From Agrobacterium tumefaciens (GTDB lineage: Bacteria; Pseudomonadota; Alphaproteobacteria; Rhizobiales; Rhizobiaceae), in NCBI GenBank assembly GCA_025559845.1, contig CP048469.1:1922001-1986000 (forward strand): 64,000 nucleotides of DNA, read 5' to 3'. Under the pieces are notes generated by a model that was given only the letters and a program-made list of their open reading frames with translations, did not search any database and had not been told where the DNA came from. Both the position numbers and the translations under genes were made by a program. The stretch's first letter is position 1. The number at the start of each line of letters is the position of its first letter. Below, piece after piece: positions 17,387 to 27,733 of this stretch.

Positions 17387-18628
17387 TTAGTCGCAGTGGC
17401 GATAGCCGGATTTGCGGGTGCGCAGATCGAAGTGGAAGTGGTTCCAGTGGTTCGGATCGCTGCCCGGCCCGAGAACCGTCGAGAAATATTTGCAGCTATC
17501 CGTGCGAACCGCCTTCAATAGCGCCTTCTCGCGGAAGGCGAAGAAGTTCTTCTTGCGAACATCGATCTCCTTGCCGTTCTTCAACGTGATCGTGCCGATA
17601 TCGATGGCGTTGCCACGGGCATGTTCAGACCAGGGATTGCTGGAGCGAGAATTCATCTTGCGGCAGGAATAGCCGCCCATTGGAGTAATCCGCTCGACGC
17701 CGGAGAGATAGCGGAAGCGCGACGACGGCACGAGCTCGAACTTCACCCATTTAGCGAAGGCAAGCGTCACCTGGCAATTGAGTTTGACCGCCGGACGGAT
17801 TGCAACGCCGCTGGAAAGACCGCTGAGCTCGATCGGATAGTCAATGCCGCAGGTCGGGCCATCGGCAATACGCGCAACATCCCGGAAGGCAACGCCGAGA
17901 CGGCGAAGTTCGGCCCGGCAGGCAACCTCGGAAGACGGCATCATGCCAGGGGGCATGGAGGGACGGCTGCCTTGTGACGAACCGCCGCGTACCGGATCGT
18001 TTGGCATCACCATCGCCACCTCCTCGACCGGCTGGCGGGAACCGCCGGACGACGGTGGCGGGATCAGACGTGATTGGGCAGCAGGCTGTGACTGACGTAC
18101 CGGAGAAACCTGCATCGGGCTATCCGTGCCGATCCCATCGACAACCGGCTGAGATGACACGCCTTCGGCAATGTCGGCATCCTGCTCTTCGGCCAGCCCG
18201 CGCACCGGCTCCACGCCCAGCATGGAATCCATGTTCACACCGCCCTCGCCTTCGGCGATCTGATTGGAAGCGGGTTGGCGTACCATCGCCTGACTTGAGA
18301 CATTCTGGCCTGTCGCGGCCATGCGCGCCTGATGCTGGCTATCGAGTGTCGAATAGCTGCCCTGCGGCGCCTGCAGCAATGGATCGTGGGATGTGTAGGG
18401 TTCCGGCATCGGCTGCGAAACGGCAGAATAATCGGCCATCTGCCCAGCCTGGTTTACCGCGCCGGGAGGCGCGCTGTAGGCGGGCTGCCGTGGTGAGCCA
18501 ATGGCGCTGACGCGGGTGGTACCATCGACCTCTGCCGGCGGGACAAGCCCCTCCGCAGAGCACGACACCATCACCGTCGAAATCATCAGCAACGTCACCA
18601 GACGACGCGGAAGGGAAGCATACGCCAT
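17387..18628 (-). CDS. Extensin-like family protein, probable lipoprotein
   Basis: 413 aa from ATG 18628. Residues 1-23 are a signal ending VMVSC, a possible lipobox with Cys as the first mature residue. Residues 25-225 are low-complexity (Ser, Pro, Gln, Met) and probably disordered. The C-terminal 180 residues form the extensin-like domain of alphaproteobacteria (PF06904): CRAELRRLGVAF, GYSCRKMN, HARGNAIDIG and HWNHFHFDL. The His/Asp pattern resembles D-Ala-D-Ala peptidase-like metal sites, so a cell-wall role is plausible but unproved. The upstream region carries a palindromic repeat. Confidence 0.86.
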   Translation of the reverse strand: MAYASLPRRLVTLLMISTVMVSCSAEGLVPPAEVDGTTRVSAIGSPRQPAYSAPPGAVNQAGQMADYSAVSQPMPEPYTSHDPLLQAPQGSYSTLDSQHQARMAATGQNVSSQAMVRQPASNQIAEGEGGVNMDSMLGVEPVRGLAEEQDADIAEGVSSQPVVDGIGTDSPMQVSPVRQSQPAAQSRLIPPPSSGGSRQPVEEVAMVMPNDPVRGGSSQGSRPSMPPGMMPSSEVACRAELRRLGVAFRDVARIADGPTCGIDYPIELSGLSSGVAIRPAVKLNCQVTLAFAKWVKFELVPSSRFRYLSGVERITPMGGYSCRKMNSRSSNPWSEHARGNAIDIGTITLKNGKEIDVRKKNFFAFREKALLKAVRTDSCKYFSTVLGPGSDPNHWNHFHFDLRTRKSGYRHCD

Positions 18629-18655
18629 ACTCGAACCTGTACCTTCAGCGGCTTC

Positions 18656-18770
18656 TAGAGCGCCGTGCATTCGTTTGAACGCACGCGGGAACGCCCTAAA
18701 ATTTGAACCTGCGCATCGTTCATGTCGAAAATCGGTTTCGACCTTCGCCTCGACGCGCAGAGCGGCAATT
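18656..18770. repeat. Palindromic intergenic repeat, RIME-like, copy B
   Basis: CGTGC (18664-18668) pairs with GCACG (18681-18685) through TTC/GAA around GTTT. A second hairpin GTCGAAA (18724-18730)/TTTCGAC (18736-18742) has loop ATCGG and is closed by CTGCGC/GCGCAG. It shares AGAGCGCCGT, CGTTTGAA, CTAAAA, GCGCATC and AAATCG blocks with copy A at 3447-3549, in the same order. It lies upstream of the extensin gene. The boundaries are approximate. Confidence 0.45.
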
Positions 18771-18857
18771 CAGTTAAAATTTTAGTAAAACGAGGTAAAC
18801 GAAGTCTTATCCTTCGCTAAGAACCGGGCCGAAATCCGTTAACCGGTTGTTCCAAAT

Positions 18858-18884
18858 GAAAAAGGCGCTGTCGAAACAGCGCCC
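18858..18884 (-). terminator. Intrinsic terminator of the chemoreceptor gene
   Basis: Minus strand: GGCGCTG/CAGCGCC stem (18864-18870 with 18877-18883) followed by TTTTTCATTT. It lies about 25 bases after the stop codon. Confidence 0.75.
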
Positions 18885-18908
18885 TTGAGGTCCTCTGAAC
18901 AATAAGCG

Positions 18909-20723
18909 TCACGCCGCGCGTGAAAGCGTGCGGCCCGCCTGCTGTCCAAGTTCGAAACGCGACAACAGCGCATGCAACTGTCGGCTTTCTTCGGCAAGCG
19001 TCTGGCTGGCTGCGGTCGTTTCCTCCACCATGGCTGCGTTCTGCTGCGTCATCTGGTCCATATGGTTCACGGAGGTGTTTATCTCGTGCAAACCCGTCGC
19101 CTGCTCGCGCGCGGCGGTGGCAATGGAATTGACGTGGCCGTCAACACGATTGACGAGGCCAACGATCTCCTCCAGCGCATCGCCCGTCGAGCGGACAAGA
19201 CGGACACCGCTACCGACCTCTTCTGCCGAACTGGTGATCAGCGATTTGATCTCCTTGGCCGCATTGGCCGACCGCTGCGCCAGTTCGCGAACCTCCTGCG
19301 CGACGACAGCAAAGCCACGGCCGGCCTCTCCGGCGCGTGCAGCCTCGACGCCGGCGTTAAGCGCGAGAAGGTTGGTCTGGAAGGCGATCTCGTCGATCAC
19401 CGAAATGATCTGACTGATCCGCTTCGACGAATCTTCGATCCGCCCCATCGCTGCAACCGCATCGCGAACGATCTCACCGGAACGGCCAGCGCTGGTTTTC
19501 GTATCACCAACCATCTGCCGCGCTTCGTTGTCGCGCTCGGAGGCGGTGCGTACCGTCGCCGTGATCTCATCCAGTGCAGCAGCCGTTTCTTCAAGAGCAG
19601 CCGCCTGCTGCTCGGTCCGACGCGAAAGATTACCTGTCGCCTCACTGATATCGGAAGCACTGTCGTTGACGACGTGGCTTGTCTTGCTGATTGCCTCGAT
19701 GACCTGGTGGAGCGCTCCGACGGCCCGGTTGAAATCGGTGCGCAGCTTTTCATAGTCCGCGCCGATATCGGAGATTTCCACCGTCAGATCGCCATTGGCG
19801 AGGTTTTCAAGCGCGTTGCCAAGCTGGCTCATCGCATGATCCTGACGCTCCGATGCCGAACGCAACGTCATTTCGTTGCCACGACGCGCCTCCTCCAAAG
19901 CGCGCTGCTGTTCGGCCTCGCGCCGCTGCAGGGCGCTGCGCTCATTGACGGAGTTGCGCAGGACAAGAAGCGTCTTGGCCATGGCGCCTATCTCGTTGCT
20001 GCGATCAGCAAACGGTACATCTGCCTCACCATCTCCATCGGCAATGCGGCTCATGCTGTGCTTGATCCGCTCGATCGGCTTGACGACACCGCGGATCGTC
20101 GCAGTTGCAGCAGCAATGACCAGAAGACCTCCGACAAGGCAGATGGCCGCGTTGAGATAAGCGTCCCTCCAGAAAACCGCCTTCAGGTCGTCAACATAGA
20201 CACCGGTACCGACAATCCAGCCCCAGGGAGCGAAACCGGCAACGTGCGAGAATTTCTCGACGGGCTCAGGCGCGCCGGGCTTCGGCCAGTAATAGTCGAC
20301 AAAGCCCTGCCCGCTGGCCTTGACCGTGTTGACGAACTCAACGAACAGCGCCTTGCCGTTCGGGTCCTTGTTTCCGGAAAGATCGGTTCCGTTCATTTCC
20401 GGTTTGATGGGATGCATCACCATTTTCGGATGCATGTCGTTGATCCAGAAATAGCCGCTGCCATTTCCATATCGCATCGCTGCAATCGTGGCCTTGGCCT
20501 GCTGCTGCGCTGCCTCCCGAGAAAGACTTCCGCTTTGCTCCATGCGATAATATTGGTCAAGAATAGCGATGGCCGTGTGGTTCATCGATTCCAACCCTGC
20601 TTTACGTTCCCGCTCCATTCCCCGGTAACTTTCCAACAGGCTGAACGTAAGAGCAGTCGCCAATATCACCAGAAACAACGCGACAAGCGCATAAAGGCGC
20701 ATAGATATCTTGGTGTTCTTCAT
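18909..20723 (-). CDS. Methyl-accepting chemotaxis protein with single Cache sensor
   Basis: 604-aa transmembrane chemoreceptor. TM1 is near residues 10-28; the periplasmic part to about residue 185 is an sCache_2 domain ([20 protein letters not shown] and [14 protein letters not shown] are diagnostic); TM2 follows near 190-210, then HAMP ([16 protein letters not shown]). The signalling hairpin tip is [20 protein letters not shown] followed by [18 protein letters not shown]. The family more often has NAAIEAARAGE, so [11 protein letters not shown] is the common rhizobial variant. No C-terminal pentapeptide for CheR/CheB docking is present. Ligands are often small organic acids; this one is unknown. 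It has its own terminator. Confidence 0.93.
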   Translation of the reverse strand: MKNTKISMRLYALVALFLVILATALTFSLLESYRGMERERKAGLESMNHTAIAILDQYYRMEQSGSLSREAAQQQAKATIAAMRYGNGSGYFWINDMHPKMVMHPIKPEMNGTDLSGNKDPNGKALFVEFVNTVKASGQGFVDYYWPKPGAPEPVEKFSHVAGFAPWGWIVGTGVYVDDLKAVFWRDAYLNAAICLVGGLLVIAAATATIRGVVKPIERIKHSMSRIADGDGEADVPFADRSNEIGAMAKTLLVLRNSVNERSALQRREAEQQRALEEARRGNEMTLRSASERQDHAMSQLGNALENLANGDLTVEISDIGADYEKLRTDFNRAVGALHQVIEAISKTSHVVNDSASDISEATGNLSRRTEQQAAALEETAAALDEITATVRTASERDNEARQMVGDTKTSAGRSGEIVRDAVAAMGRIEDSSKRISQIISVIDEIAFQTNLLALNAGVEAARAGEAGRGFAVVAQEVRELAQRSANAAKEIKSLITSSAEEVGSGVRLVRSTGDALEEIVGLVNRVDGHVNSIATAAREQATGLHEINTSVNHMDQMTQQNAAMVEETTAASQTLAEESRQLHALLSRFELGQQAGRTLSRAA

Positions 20724-20973
20724 AAGTTCGACCGCCTATAGTTGCAATTTAGCCAGCCAACTCTAAAGTCAAAAAATTGATTATTATTAAATACAGTTAT
20801 TAGACCTTAGTATTGTATTCCAAATACACGGATTGATGGTCCGACACGCAACTAAACGTCCGGAAGCTGTACAGAAATTTTGGAACCAGAACGGTTTCGT
20901 TCCATTTTTAAAGACAGCATTAACGTTGAAGCTTTTATTCTGTTCTTGAATTTGCAGCATTGAGAGGCGAGCC

Positions 20974-21288
20974 ATGGCGAAGCCGAATTTCCGTTTCACC
21001 CACTACGATCTGAGAGAATTGCGCGCTGGTACGATCATCGAAATCTCGTTGACGGCCATCAACAATGTGCGCCTGATGACGGGGGCGAATTTTCAGCGTT
21101 TCACCGAACTGCTGGATTTCAAATATCTCGGTGGTGTCGCCAAGAAATCGCCAATCCGCATCACCATACCTGAAACGATGCATTGGCACCTGGTGATCGA
21201 TGCCGAGGGACACAGCGGCCTGGCGGAATCTTCCGTGAAGATGTTGCCGGCCCAGGCGGCCGCCATACCGCAGCGCAAGGCGTCCTGA
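20974..21288 (+). CDS. DUF1883 domain-containing protein
   Basis: 104-aa soluble protein. It matches the DUF1883 pattern FTHYDLRELRAGTIIEISL, NVRLMTGANFQRF, GVAKKSPIRITIPETMHWHLVID and a tail AESSVKML. In other bacteria this fold is found alone or attached to TIR-like or toxin domains and is thought to bind ligands or membranes; no such partner is present. It is flanked by a 250-base AT-rich gap upstream and converges with rarA. Its function is unknown. Confidence 0.85.
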   Translation: MAKPNFRFTHYDLRELRAGTIIEISLTAINNVRLMTGANFQRFTELLDFKYLGGVAKKSPIRITIPETMHWHLVIDAEGHSGLAESSVKMLPAQAAAIPQRKAS

Positions 21289-21409
21289 CGGCCCGCCTGA
21301 CGCCTGAGGAACAAACCACGCATTCGAAAAAGAATCTGAAAACAGCAAGATACGGGCATTTACGGAATCATTCTGCAAAGCAGGTGATTCATTTTATGAG
21401 GAACAGCGC

Positions 21410-22726
21410 CTAACGCTGTCCTCTTTCTCGCCGCAGCTTCGCCCACCAGTCCAGCCGCTTGCGAATGTCACGTTCGAAACCCCGGTCCGGCGGATCATAA
21501 AAGGTGGTCCTCCCCATCTTTTCAGGGAAGTAATCCTGGCCGGAGAACGCGTCGGGCTCATCGTGATCGTAACGATAGCCGTCTCCGTAGCCTTCACCCT
21601 TCATCAGCTTGGTCGGCGCATTCAGAATATGCTTGGGCGGCACCAGCGATCCGTTCTCCTTGGCTGCCCGCATTGCCGATTTGAAGGCTGTGTAGACAGC
21701 ATTCGACTTCGGTGCGGTCGCCAGATAAATGCAGGCCTGTGCCAGCGCCAGTTCGCCTTCAGGAGACCCCAGATAATCGTAGGCATCCTTTGCCGCGTTG
21801 CAGATCACCAGCGCCTGCGGATCGGCGAGACCGATATCCTCAACCGCCATCCGCACGAGCCGGCGGCCGATGTAAAGCGGGTCCTCCCCGGCATCGAACA
21901 TGCGGCAGAGATAATAAAGCGAGGCATCGGGGTCTGAGCCGCGCACGGACTTATGCAGCGCCGAGATCAGATTGTAATGGCCATCCTGGCTCTTGTCGTA
22001 AACCGGAGCACGGCGCTGTACGATACGCGTCAGCCCTTCGGTGTCGAAAACTTCATCCTTGCGGGCGGCACGCCAGACTTCCTCAGCCAGCGTCAACACC
22101 GCACGGCCATCGCCATCCGCCATGCGGATGAGACTGGCGCGCGCATCGTCGCTCAGTGGCAAGGGCCTTGCCTCAGCCTGCTCCGCGCGCTTCAACAACT
22201 CGGCAAGGCTGTCCTCATCGTGCGAGTGGAAGGTCAGTACCCGCGCCCGCGACAAGAGAGCCGCGTTGAGTTCGAAGGATGGGTTCTCGGTGGTGGCGCC
22301 GACAAGAATGATGGTGCCATCCTCCATGACCGGAAGAAAGCTATCCTGCTGCGCACGGTTGAAACGATGGATCTCGTCAACGAACAGCAGAGTCTGACGG
22401 CCATTCATGCGCCGCGTACGGGCCGATTCAAAGACTTTCTTGAGGTCTGCGACACCGGAGAAGATTGCCGATATCTGTTCGAAAGCGAGGCCCGCTTCAC
22501 CGGAGAGCAGCCGGGCAACGGTTGTTTTTCCCGTTCCCGGCGGACCCCAGAAGATCATCGAGCCAAGCGACCCGCTGTCAATCATGCGGCGCAATGCGCC
22601 CTCTTCGCCCGTCAGATGTGATTGGCCGGTGACTTCAGCCAAGGTCTTCGGACGCAGGCGGTCGGCAAGAGGTCGCCTGTTGGCAACCTCTGTCGGAACC
22701 TGCGGCGCGAAGAGGTCATCGCTCAT
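21410..22726 (-). CDS. rarA: Replication-associated recombination protein A (AAA+ ATPase)
   Basis: RarA/MgsA/WRNIP1 family clamp-loader-like ATPase, 438 aa, acting at stalled replication forks. Residues 20-60 carry RPKTLAEVTGQSHLTG; Walker A is GPPGTGKTT, Walker B LLFVDEIHRF with the sensor region ATTENPSFELN; the C-terminal half has the tetramerisation domain with SVRGSDPDASLYYL and KMGRTTFYDPPDRG. It starts within the stop of the DegP-type gene (ATGA at 22723-22726), so both are translated from one mRNA. Confidence 0.95.
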   Translation of the reverse strand: MSDDLFAPQVPTEVANRRPLADRLRPKTLAEVTGQSHLTGEEGALRRMIDSGSLGSMIFWGPPGTGKTTVARLLSGEAGLAFEQISAIFSGVADLKKVFESARTRRMNGRQTLLFVDEIHRFNRAQQDSFLPVMEDGTIILVGATTENPSFELNAALLSRARVLTFHSHDEDSLAELLKRAEQAEARPLPLSDDARASLIRMADGDGRAVLTLAEEVWRAARKDEVFDTEGLTRIVQRRAPVYDKSQDGHYNLISALHKSVRGSDPDASLYYLCRMFDAGEDPLYIGRRLVRMAVEDIGLADPQALVICNAAKDAYDYLGSPEGELALAQACIYLATAPKSNAVYTAFKSAMRAAKENGSLVPPKHILNAPTKLMKGEGYGDGYRYDHDEPDAFSGQDYFPEKMGRTTFYDPPDRGFERDIRKRLDWWAKLRRERGQR

Positions 22727-24129
22727 CGAAGGAACTGCCGGATGCGTTGACCGTCGCGCATGATTTCCACTCGCCAGAAACCGGGATTGTCATCCAGCAC
22801 CTTCTCGACGGCCGCTGTCGAAGAGACATCCTCTCCGTTCAGCGACAGCAGAATGTCCTTCGGCTGGAAACCGACGCGGTAAGCCGGTGAGCCGCGTTTG
22901 ACGTCGACAATGACAACACCGTTCACCTGCGAGGGCATGCGCAGCTCATCCGCCAGTTTCGGCGAAAGGTTTGCGACAGTGGCGCCGGCAAAGGGATTGC
23001 GACCTTCAATCAGGCGCTCGTCGCGCGGTGCCGTTTCAGGCGCGGAATCAAGCGCAATGGTGACCTTTCGGGCCTGCCCCTTGTCCATGACCGTCAACTC
23101 GGCAGATTTGCCGATACCCGCCGTCGTCAGGCGGTAGCCCAGCGCGTCTGGATGCTCTACCTCAATACCGTTGACGGCCGTGATGACCTGTCCCGGCTCG
23201 ACGCCAGCCTTCTCGGCAGGACCGCCCTTCACGACGCTGACAACCAGCGCACCTCTGGCACGGTCAAGGCCAAGCGCCTCTGCGACATCGGATGTGACGG
23301 GATCGAAGGTCGCACCGATATAGGGACGCTGGAAGCTGGCATCACCCTTTTCCGCAGCGGCAATGAACACCCGGACCAGATTGGCCGGAATGGCAAACCC
23401 GATACCGTTGGAACCGCCACCTTTGGAGAAGATCGCCGTGTTGATGCCGATCAGCTCACCGTTCATGTTCATCAACGCGCCACCCGAGTTGCCCGGATTG
23501 ATGGAGGCATCGGTCTGGATAAAGAAACCGAAATCGCCCTGAACCACCTGATTGCGCGCCAGCGCCGAAACGATACCGCTGGTCACCGTCTGGCCGACAC
23601 CAAACGGGTTACCGATGGCAAGCACGAGATCGCCGACTTCGACCGCATCCGAATTGCCGAGCGGCAACATTGGGAATTGTTCCTTGGCGTCGATCTGCAG
23701 CACGGCAAGGTCAAGCCGGTCGTCTTTCAGCAGAACCTTGGACGCAAACTCCCGACCATCGGCAAGGGCCACCTTAATATCGTCGGCGCCGTCGATCACG
23801 TGGTTGTTCGTCACCACAAGACCACCGGCCGTAAGAATAACGCCGGAACCGAGCGACGATTGTTTTTCCGTGCGGTTCGGCAATTGCTGGCCGAAGAACT
23901 GCTCAAAGAACGGATCGCCAGCGAACGGCGAAAGTCGGCGCTGGACGGCACGCTCGGCATAGACGTTGACCACGGCTCCGGCAGTGCGCTTGACGAGCGG
24001 CGCGAAGGACAACTGCATTTCCGTGTGACTGGTCGGTACAGTCTTGTTGTCTTGTGCACCCGCCGCGCCTGGCAGGAAAAGAAGGGCAGCGACAAGGCCG
24101 CTGGACAGACATTTCAACATGCTCGGCAT
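22723..24129 (-). CDS. Periplasmic serine endoprotease, DegP/DegQ (HtrA) family
   Basis: 468 aa from ATG 24129, which has AGGA spaced ideally before it; ATG at 24147 gives six more residues but a poorer site. A signal peptide runs to about AGAQ. The trypsin-like domain has the complete triad His110 (TNNHVID), Asp140 (DDRLDLAVL) and Ser215 (NPGNSGGAL). Two PDZ domains follow, the first beginning near YIGATFDP and the second near LSPKLADELR. The protease degrades or refolds misfolded periplasmic proteins. It is upstream of and coupled to rarA, an arrangement common in rhizobia. Confidence 0.93.
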   Translation of the reverse strand: MPSMLKCLSSGLVAALLFLPGAAGAQDNKTVPTSHTEMQLSFAPLVKRTAGAVVNVYAERAVQRRLSPFAGDPFFEQFFGQQLPNRTEKQSSLGSGVILTAGGLVVTNNHVIDGADDIKVALADGREFASKVLLKDDRLDLAVLQIDAKEQFPMLPLGNSDAVEVGDLVLAIGNPFGVGQTVTSGIVSALARNQVVQGDFGFFIQTDASINPGNSGGALMNMNGELIGINTAIFSKGGGSNGIGFAIPANLVRVFIAAAEKGDASFQRPYIGATFDPVTSDVAEALGLDRARGALVVSVVKGGPAEKAGVEPGQVITAVNGIEVEHPDALGYRLTTAGIGKSAELTVMDKGQARKVTIALDSAPETAPRDERLIEGRNPFAGATVANLSPKLADELRMPSQVNGVVIVDVKRGSPAYRVGFQPKDILLSLNGEDVSSTAAVEKVLDDNPGFWRVEIMRDGQRIRQFLR

Positions 24130-24288
24130 GTGATTCCTCATCTTCATCAGTATGATAAAGTTATAACCAGCCAGCCTATAAATGAAAGCACGGCAAGATG
24201 ATGGCTGGCGCTTTCAAGAATGGGCGGATGGAACAAACCGATGCCTTCCGGCTTTCAAACCCTGACAATATTCAGGGATACAGACAGC

Positions 24289-24642
24289 ATGACGTTCAAA
24301 ACCGGTTTCTTTGCCCTTTCCATCGCTGCGGTAACGATCATCACCGCCGCACCAGCCCACGCCGCCAGTTTCGACTGTGAAAAGCAGGATCTGGCGGCCG
24401 ACGAAAAGGCGATCTGCGACAATCGTGTTCTCAACGATCTCGACGTCAAGATGGTAACGACCTTCGACATTCTCACGCAGCTTATGGCGATGGGCGCGCG
24501 CGACACGCTACGCGACGAACAAAGCCAGTGGCTGAAGAGACGCCAGGAATGCGGTGCGGATGCCACCTGCCTGACCGGCGCCTATCACGAGCGGATGAAG
24601 AAACTCAACGAAGCCTTTGAAAGCATTTCCCGCCCCCTATAA
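24289..24642 (+). CDS. LprI-like lysozyme-inhibitor family protein (DUF1311)
   Basis: 117 aa from ATG 24289. Residues 1-24 are a signal peptide ending APAHAASFDC. The mature part contains the DUF1311 spacing: FDCEKQDLAADEKAICDNRVLNDLD and WLKRRQECGADATCLTGAYHERMKKL, with two disulfide-capable Cys pairs. The family includes mycobacterial LprI, which inhibits lysozyme; the activity is not proven in rhizobia. It is divergent from the DegP gene and its stop lies 15 bases from that of the convergent serine hydrolase. Confidence 0.85.
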   Translation: MTFKTGFFALSIAAVTIITAAPAHAASFDCEKQDLAADEKAICDNRVLNDLDVKMVTTFDILTQLMAMGARDTLRDEQSQWLKRRQECGADATCLTGAYHERMKKLNEAFESISRPL

Positions 24643-24665
24643 GTCAGGCTGCTAAGTCAGGCTGC
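24640..24665. repeat. 13-bp tandem duplication at a convergent gene junction
   Basis: The 13-base unit TAAGTCAGGCTGC occurs twice in succession. The first copy supplies the stop codon (TAA) of the LprI-like gene and the second overlaps the stop codon of the serine hydrolase. It is probably a replication-slippage product. Confidence 0.8.
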
Positions 24666-25658
24666 GCGAATAATCTCCCCCATCAGCCCATGCAACTGGT
24701 CGCGGTAACCGGTTCTGGCGGAGGGGGCATCCTCACGCGACGTCATCACCACCGAAAGCTTTTTAGCGGGCACGATGTAGAGCATCTGCCCGCCATAACC
24801 CCAGGCGTAATAAACCTGCTCTCCCGCCATCTCCTTGATGAACCAGCAGTAACCGTAACCGTCGCCATTGAACACGGAATTGGTCCGTTGCTGCCATGAC
24901 TGGTCGATCCAGGCCTGCGGCAGCAATCGCTCACCATCCGGCGTCACGCCGCCGCGCCGATAAAGCTCGCCAAAGGCCAGCAGTGACCGCGCCGTCATCG
25001 CCATCTGGTTGCCACCGAGATAGATGCCCTGCGGATCGCGTTCCCACGCGCCGATCGAAAAACCTTTCAATGGACGAAACCACTCGCGTGCCAAGGCCAA
25101 TGTCGAGCGGCCCGACGCCTTGGTGAGAATGGCCGAGAGCAGGTGGGTGGAACCGGTCGAGTAAAGCATGCCACCGCCCGGCTCGCCCGCGAAACCGGAG
25201 CCCAGCGCCGTCCGCACCCAATCCCGGCTGGACACCCATCGACCGTAATTCGGCCCTGACATGCGCTCCAGGCCGGACTGCATGGAAAGCAGATTGCCAA
25301 TGGTAACCCTTTCCAGCCTCGGATCGGGATTGGTTGGAAAACTGCTCCGCAACACCGTTGCAATCGGCTGCTCCACGCCATCAAGAACCTTTTTGTCGAT
25401 CGCCATGCCAACCAGAGCAGAGACGATGGATTTCGACGCGGACTTGATGTTGGTGGAGCCGTTGAGCGCCGCACCGTGATAGGCGCGGCTCGCGGTCTCG
25501 TTGCCATCAACGCTAACGATCACAGTCTTGAGGCTGGAAAGCGCATCCGCATTCCTCAAGGCAGGCTCGAAACGATCATTTCCCCCGCCGGTCTGGGCGC
25601 GGGCGATGGAAGCAAAGGGCAAGGCGCCGAGAATGGCGAGCGCTGTTCGTCTTTTCAT
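24657..25658 (-). CDS. Serine hydrolase, class C beta-lactamase-like
   Basis: 333 aa from ATG 25658 (MKRRTALAILGALPFASIARAQ, a signal peptide with a Tat-like KRR); a start 39 bases upstream is possible but lacks a ribosome-binding site. The beta-lactamase/PBP-like fold shows the nucleophile motif SASK at residues 73-76 (Ser73, Lys76), a YST motif (LYSTGSTHLL) in place of YxN, and WGYGGQ near the C-terminus as the third box. Such proteins are esterases or peptidases rather than resistance enzymes. It stands alone. Confidence 0.88.
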   Translation of the reverse strand: MKRRTALAILGALPFASIARAQTGGGNDRFEPALRNADALSSLKTVIVSVDGNETASRAYHGAALNGSTNIKSASKSIVSALVGMAIDKKVLDGVEQPIATVLRSSFPTNPDPRLERVTIGNLLSMQSGLERMSGPNYGRWVSSRDWVRTALGSGFAGEPGGGMLYSTGSTHLLSAILTKASGRSTLALAREWFRPLKGFSIGAWERDPQGIYLGGNQMAMTARSLLAFGELYRRGGVTPDGERLLPQAWIDQSWQQRTNSVFNGDGYGYCWFIKEMAGEQVYYAWGYGGQMLYIVPAKKLSVVMTSREDAPSARTGYRDQLHGLMGEIIRAA

Positions 25659-25838
25659 AAAGGCGAGATAGGAACGGGTTGAATTCGGAAAAGGCATGTT
25701 CGGCGCACATCACTCCAACGTGACCGGTAGAATTCTTCTGGTTTCGAATGCTTATTGAATATGTTCAAAGGCTTAGATGGATTTTTGGAATCACATCCCC
25801 AAAGACTTGAATCGCTTTCTGAAGCTGCAGTCCTCAAC

Positions 25839-25865
25839 AAAAAAGCCGCCCCTGAGGGCGGCTTT
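25839..25865 (-). terminator. Intrinsic terminator of ilvD
   Basis: Minus strand: 10-bp stem AAAGCCGCCC/GGGCGGCTTT (25842-25851 with 25856-25865), 4-base loop, followed by TTTTTTG. It lies 26 bases after the ilvD stop. Confidence 0.85.
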
Positions 25866-25891
25866 CGTATTGGCTTCAAGCGAACGCTCTA

Positions 25892-27733
25892 TCACTCGGC
25901 GTCAGGCAGAATGCGAACGGCACCCTTGTCAGCGCTGGCAGCAAAGGCAGCATAGGCCTTGAGCGCCGTGGTGACGTTACGCTTGCGCGGTGCGGCCGGC
26001 TTCCAGCCAAGCTGGTCCTGCTCGGCGCGGCGCGACGCGAGTTCTGCATCCGCGACCTTGAGGTTGATCGTACGGTTGGGGATATCGATTTCAATCGTAT
26101 CACCCTGGCGCACGAGACCGATGGCGCCGCCCTGCCCGGCTTCCGGCGAGGCGTGACCAATGGACAGACCAGAGGTGCCGCCCGAGAAGCGACCGTCAGT
26201 GATGAGCGCGCAGGCTTTGCCGAGGCCCTTGGACTTGAGGTAGCTGGTCGGATAGAGCATTTCCTGCATGCCCGGGCCGCCCTTTGGTCCTTCATAGCGA
26301 ATGACCACGACGTCACCTGCCTTGACCTCGTTGCCGAGAATGCCCTTCACGGCCGCATCCTGGCTTTCATAGACAACCGCCGGGCCAGTGAATTTCAGGA
26401 TCGACTCGTCCACACCGGCAGTCTTCACGATGCAGCCATCGAGCGCGATGTTGCCGTAAAGCACGGCCAGACCGCCGTCCTTGGAGAAAGGCTTTTCGAC
26501 AGAGCGGATAACGCCGTTTTCACTGTCTGTGTCGAGATCATCCCAGCGCGACGACTGGCTGAAGGCAACCTGCGTCGGAACGCCGCCCGGAGCCGCCTTG
26601 AAGAACTGGCGCACGGTTTCGCTGTTGGTGCGGGTAATATCCCAACGATCGATGGCGTCGCCAAGCGTCGCTTCATGCACGGTGTAGGTATCGCGGTTGA
26701 TAAGACCGCCGCGATCCAGTTCGCCGAGAATACGCATGATACCACCGGCACGGTGAACGTCTTCCATGTGCACGTCCTGCTTGGCGGGCGCGACCTTGGA
26801 GAGGCAAGGCACCTTGCGCGACAGACGGTCGATGTCTTCCATGCCGAAATCGACGCCGCCTTCGTAAGCAGCCGCGAGAATGTGCAGAACCGTGTTGGTG
26901 GAACCGCCCATGGCGATATCGAGCGACATGGCGTTTTCGAACGCGGCCTTCGAGGCGATGGTGCGTGGCAGAACGGTTTCGTCGTCCTGCTCGTAATAAC
27001 GGCGTGCCAGATCAACGATCAGATGACCGGCTTCAACGAACAGACGCTTGCGATCCGAGTGAGTGGCGAGCGTCGAGCCATTGCCGGGCAAAGACAGGCC
27101 CAGTGCCTCGGTCAGACAGTTCATCGAATTGGCCGTGAACATACCGGAGCACGAACCGCAGGTCGGGCAAGCGGAACGCTCGATGACCTGAACGTCTTCG
27201 TCGGAAACCTTGTCATCGGCAGCAGCAACCATGGCATCGACCAGATCGAGCGCGACCGTTTTGCCGTGAAGCACGACCTTGCCCGCTTCCATCGGGCCGC
27301 CGGATACGAAGACCGCCGGGATGTTTAGGCGCATCGCGGCATTCAGCATGCCGGGGGTGATCTTGTCGCAGTTGGAAATGCAGACCATCGCGTCGGCGCA
27401 ATGGGCGTTGACCATGTATTCAACGGAATCCGCGATGATTTCGCGTGAAGGCAGCGAATAGAGCATGCCATCGTGACCCATGGCGATACCGTCATCAACC
27501 GCGATCGTGTTGAATTCCTTGGCGACACCACCAGCAGCTTCGATTTCGCGCGCGACGAGCTGGCCAAGATCCTTTAGGTGAACGTGGCCCGGCACGAACT
27601 GCGTGAACGAATTGACCACCGCAATGATCGGCTTGCCGAAATCGCCGTCCTTCATGCCGGTCGCGCGCCAAAGGCCGCGGGCGCCGGCCATATTGCGGCC
27701 GTGAGTTGTCGTTCTGGAGCGATAAACTGGCAT
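25892..27733 (-). CDS. ilvD: Dihydroxy-acid dehydratase
   Basis: Iron-sulfur enzyme of valine, leucine and isoleucine synthesis that dehydrates 2,3-dihydroxyacids to 2-keto acids. It is 613 aa from ATG 27733 ([17 protein letters not shown]), the normal length, with GAGGAAAACACC before the start. Cluster-binding cysteines are in [12 protein letters not shown] and [19 protein letters not shown]. The C-terminal [15 protein letters not shown] is diagnostic and places it in the IlvD rather than the sugar-acid dehydratase branch. It is monocistronic, divergent from msrP. Confidence 0.97.
   Translation of the reverse strand: MPVYRSRTTTHGRNMAGARGLWRATGMKDGDFGKPIIAVVNSFTQFVPGHVHLKDLGQLVAREIEAAGGVAKEFNTIAVDDGIAMGHDGMLYSLPSREIIADSVEYMVNAHCADAMVCISNCDKITPGMLNAAMRLNIPAVFVSGGPMEAGKVVLHGKTVALDLVDAMVAAADDKVSDEDVQVIERSACPTCGSCSGMFTANSMNCLTEALGLSLPGNGSTLATHSDRKRLFVEAGHLIVDLARRYYEQDDETVLPRTIASKAAFENAMSLDIAMGGSTNTVLHILAAAYEGGVDFGMEDIDRLSRKVPCLSKVAPAKQDVHMEDVHRAGGIMRILGELDRGGLINRDTYTVHEATLGDAIDRWDITRTNSETVRQFFKAAPGGVPTQVAFSQSSRWDDLDTDSENGVIRSVEKPFSKDGGLAVLYGNIALDGCIVKTAGVDESILKFTGPAVVYESQDAAVKGILGNEVKAGDVVVIRYEGPKGGPGMQEMLYPTSYLKSKGLGKACALITDGRFSGGTSGLSIGHASPEAGQGGAIGLVRQGDTIEIDIPNRTINLKVADAELASRRAEQDQLGWKPAAPRKRNVTTALKAYAAFAASADKGAVRILPDAE

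Noticed and set aside
24657..25658. Beta-lactamase resistance gene
   Set aside because: It has the SxxK fold but the YxN box is YST and the third box differs; it fits the broad esterase/peptidase group.
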